A stretch of DNA of 5,614 nucleotides from an uncultured Armatimonadota bacterium (GTDB lineage Bacteria > Armatimonadota > UBA5829 > DTJY01), in contig CALNCU010000082.1 in the NCBI GenBank assembly GCA_937875395.1, positions 1 through 5,614 on the forward strand. Direction: 5' to 3'. Below, one piece after another: positions 4,588-5,614 of this stretch. Below the pieces are notes generated by a model. The model was not told where the DNA came from. It made no database searches and saw only the letters and a list, made by a program, of their open reading frames with translations. The position numbers and the translations under genes are program-made. The number at the start of each line of letters is the position of its first letter. The first letter of the stretch is position 1.

Positions 4588-5614
4588 TTACGGGGAAGCT
4601 GCAGTGCCGGGTTCTTCTCTGATAATTCTTTCCAGTTCAACAAGCTCCCGGGAGAGCTCCGTATGTATATCTTTGAACGGAGCCTGCCCCATCATCATGG
4701 GCACCATATCTGCAGCATATCCACCCCTGGCAGCGGTTGTTTTATCTGGCGCATAGCCTATACTGCCGTTGGTCAGTCCCATGATAAGAGTGAACGGTGA
4801 TTCTGCAAGACGCTTAACATCGTTCTTAATTGCCTGGAATATCTCAAGCGGTGCGCCCAGAAAAGCTACTGGTCCTAACCGGAGTCCCTGCAGTTCCTCT
4901 GCAGAATCGGTGATGCTGTTTGATTCCATTGCGGCAAGCCGTTCCCTCAGTGCCCCGACATAGACCATTGCCATCCTGATATCAAAAGATTCAGCGCAGG
5001 CGCTGGGCGAGTGGATTACAGACTCATTTTTTGAGAGGTGCTGTTTTAGTTCCTCTATAGCCATGTTCTTTCTGGTGAACTTTACCATTCGCCGGGAGAA
5101 GCTCATAGAATCTATCCTGAGCGGTTTTGCTGTGTTTATGCCGAGCCTCACAGCCCGGGCATACCGCCCGGCAATTATATCAAGCGCCAGAAGTGATTCC
5201 TTTTCTGGCTTATGGACGACACATGAATTGACATCGCCCTGTGCTCCCTGGAGGAACAGGCCTATGGCACCGGGATATTCATTTTCCAGCATATTGGTCG
5301 CCACACCGGGGTAATCGCCGTGTATGTACCTCGTTTCCTGGCAGCAGACTACGGGATGGCACCCGAAGTAGCTCATAAAGCCGATCATGACGCCATCTTT
5401 ACCATGGAATGTGAGCACGCTGCATTCCGTATCCGTGAGTTCAGGCTTTTCCGGCCGCCAGCTCTCTTTTAGCACATCTTTGAGAGGCGGCGCATCTTTA
5501 TCATATTCACGGTTCAGGCCTATTCCCTCACAAGGCACCTGTGCATAAGAGATTAATGCTTCCTGCAGGTTTTCCGAAGCCCGGATGCATGCATCGGCAA
5601 TTCGTATGGGCAGA
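4588..5614 (-). CDS. Neutral/alkaline ceramidase-like hydrolase, C-terminal part (5' end outside window)
   Basis: The frame is open from the right edge to TAA at 4588, giving 341 visible residues; the GTG at 5538 is internal, because homologous-looking sequence (PIRIADACIRAS and on) continues upstream. Family features of neutral/alkaline non-lysosomal ceramidases are visible. They are an EGIGLNRE element, a metal-ligand-type His in YFGCHPVV (His codon 5356-5358), HGDYPGVATNMLE, FLQGAQGDVNS, a GPVAFLGAPLEIF segment where canonical members have PGE with a zinc-ligand Glu, and GLTNGSIGYAPD followed by GGYAAD. True ceramidases hydrolyse the amide bond of ceramide using a zinc ion; many bacterial relatives have unknown substrates, so amide or ester hydrolysis is all I would claim. 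Any signal peptide would be outside the window. It is the upstream neighbour of the DUF1540 gene on the same strand, with no evidence of a functional tie. Confidence 0.82.
   Translation of the reverse strand, partial: LPIRIADACIRASENLQEALISYAQVPCEGIGLNREYDKDAPPLKDVLKESWRPEKPELTDTECSVLTFHGKDGVMIGFMSYFGCHPVVCCQETRYIHGDYPGVATNMLENEYPGAIGLFLQGAQGDVNSCVVHKPEKESLLALDIIAGRYARAVRLGINTAKPLRIDSMSFSRRMVKFTRKNMAIEELKQHLSKNESVIHSPSACAESFDIRMAMVYVGALRERLAAMESNSITDSAEELQGLRLGPVAFLGAPLEIFQAIKNDVKRLAESPFTLIMGLTNGSIGYAPDKTTAARGGYAADMVPMMMGQAPFKDIHTELSRELVELERIIREEPGTAASP

Noticed and set aside
4437..4643. - strand open frame of 68 codons between the ceramidase-like and DUF1540 genes
   Set aside because: It overlaps both real genes in another frame and shows no motif.
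1..5614. CRISPR array, tRNA, rRNA or transposon ends
   Set aside because: No regularly spaced repeats, cloverleaf-like stretch, rRNA-like sequence or transposase-like coding region was seen on either strand.

Overview
The window holds seven protein genes of a bacterial chromosome with roughly balanced base composition and clear Shine-Dalgarno sequences. One gene at the left edge is on the + strand. The other six are on the - strand and converge on it. A class I-alpha-type glutamine synthetase, a GerW/YtfJ-family protein, a DUF1540 Cys-rich protein and an orphan OmpR-type regulator resembling actinobacterial GlnR together suggest a Terrabacteria-type lineage such as Bacillota, Chloroflexota, Armatimonadota or Actinomycetota. 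The ceramidase-like and SGNH hydrolases fit lineages that degrade complex organic matter. The sequence alone does not fix the phylum. It reads as ordinary chromosome: I see no transposase, integrase, CRISPR array, tRNA or rRNA.

Layout, left to right. Positions 1-435 (+) are the C-terminal part of an SGNH/GDSL-type hydrolase whose start lies outside the window. Positions 467-505 form a hairpin with T-runs on both sides, a good bidirectional terminator for the convergent units. Positions 504-1172 (-) encode the GlnR-like regulator. Positions 1192-2512 (-) are glnA, broken by a frameshift near 1528-1534. The two genes are 19 nt apart and read as a glnA-regulator operon, with an extended -10 promoter at 2578-2607 and a perfect 7-bp dyad at the predicted transcription start. 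Positions 2704-3102 (-) encode a GerW-like membrane protein, 17 nt downstream of a thioredoxin-fold protein with a DipZ-type C-terminal domain (3120-4121). A candidate promoter lies at 4151-4180 and a hairpin terminator at 2651-2684. Positions 4282-4488 (-) encode a small DUF1540 four-Cys protein started at GTG. Positions 4588-5614 (-) are the C-terminal part of a neutral ceramidase-like hydrolase that runs off the right edge.

Functionally, the best-supported unit is nitrogen assimilation: glutamine synthetase plus a regulator of the kind that controls glnA in Actinobacteria. The thioredoxin-like and GerW-like pair, next to a Cys-rich small protein, suggests a thiol or metal theme, but that is inference. 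I found no convincing new defence or mobile system. The points most worth checking are the glnA frameshift, the GlnR-like/glnA pairing and the His/Cys-tailed GerW-like protein in a redox operon.
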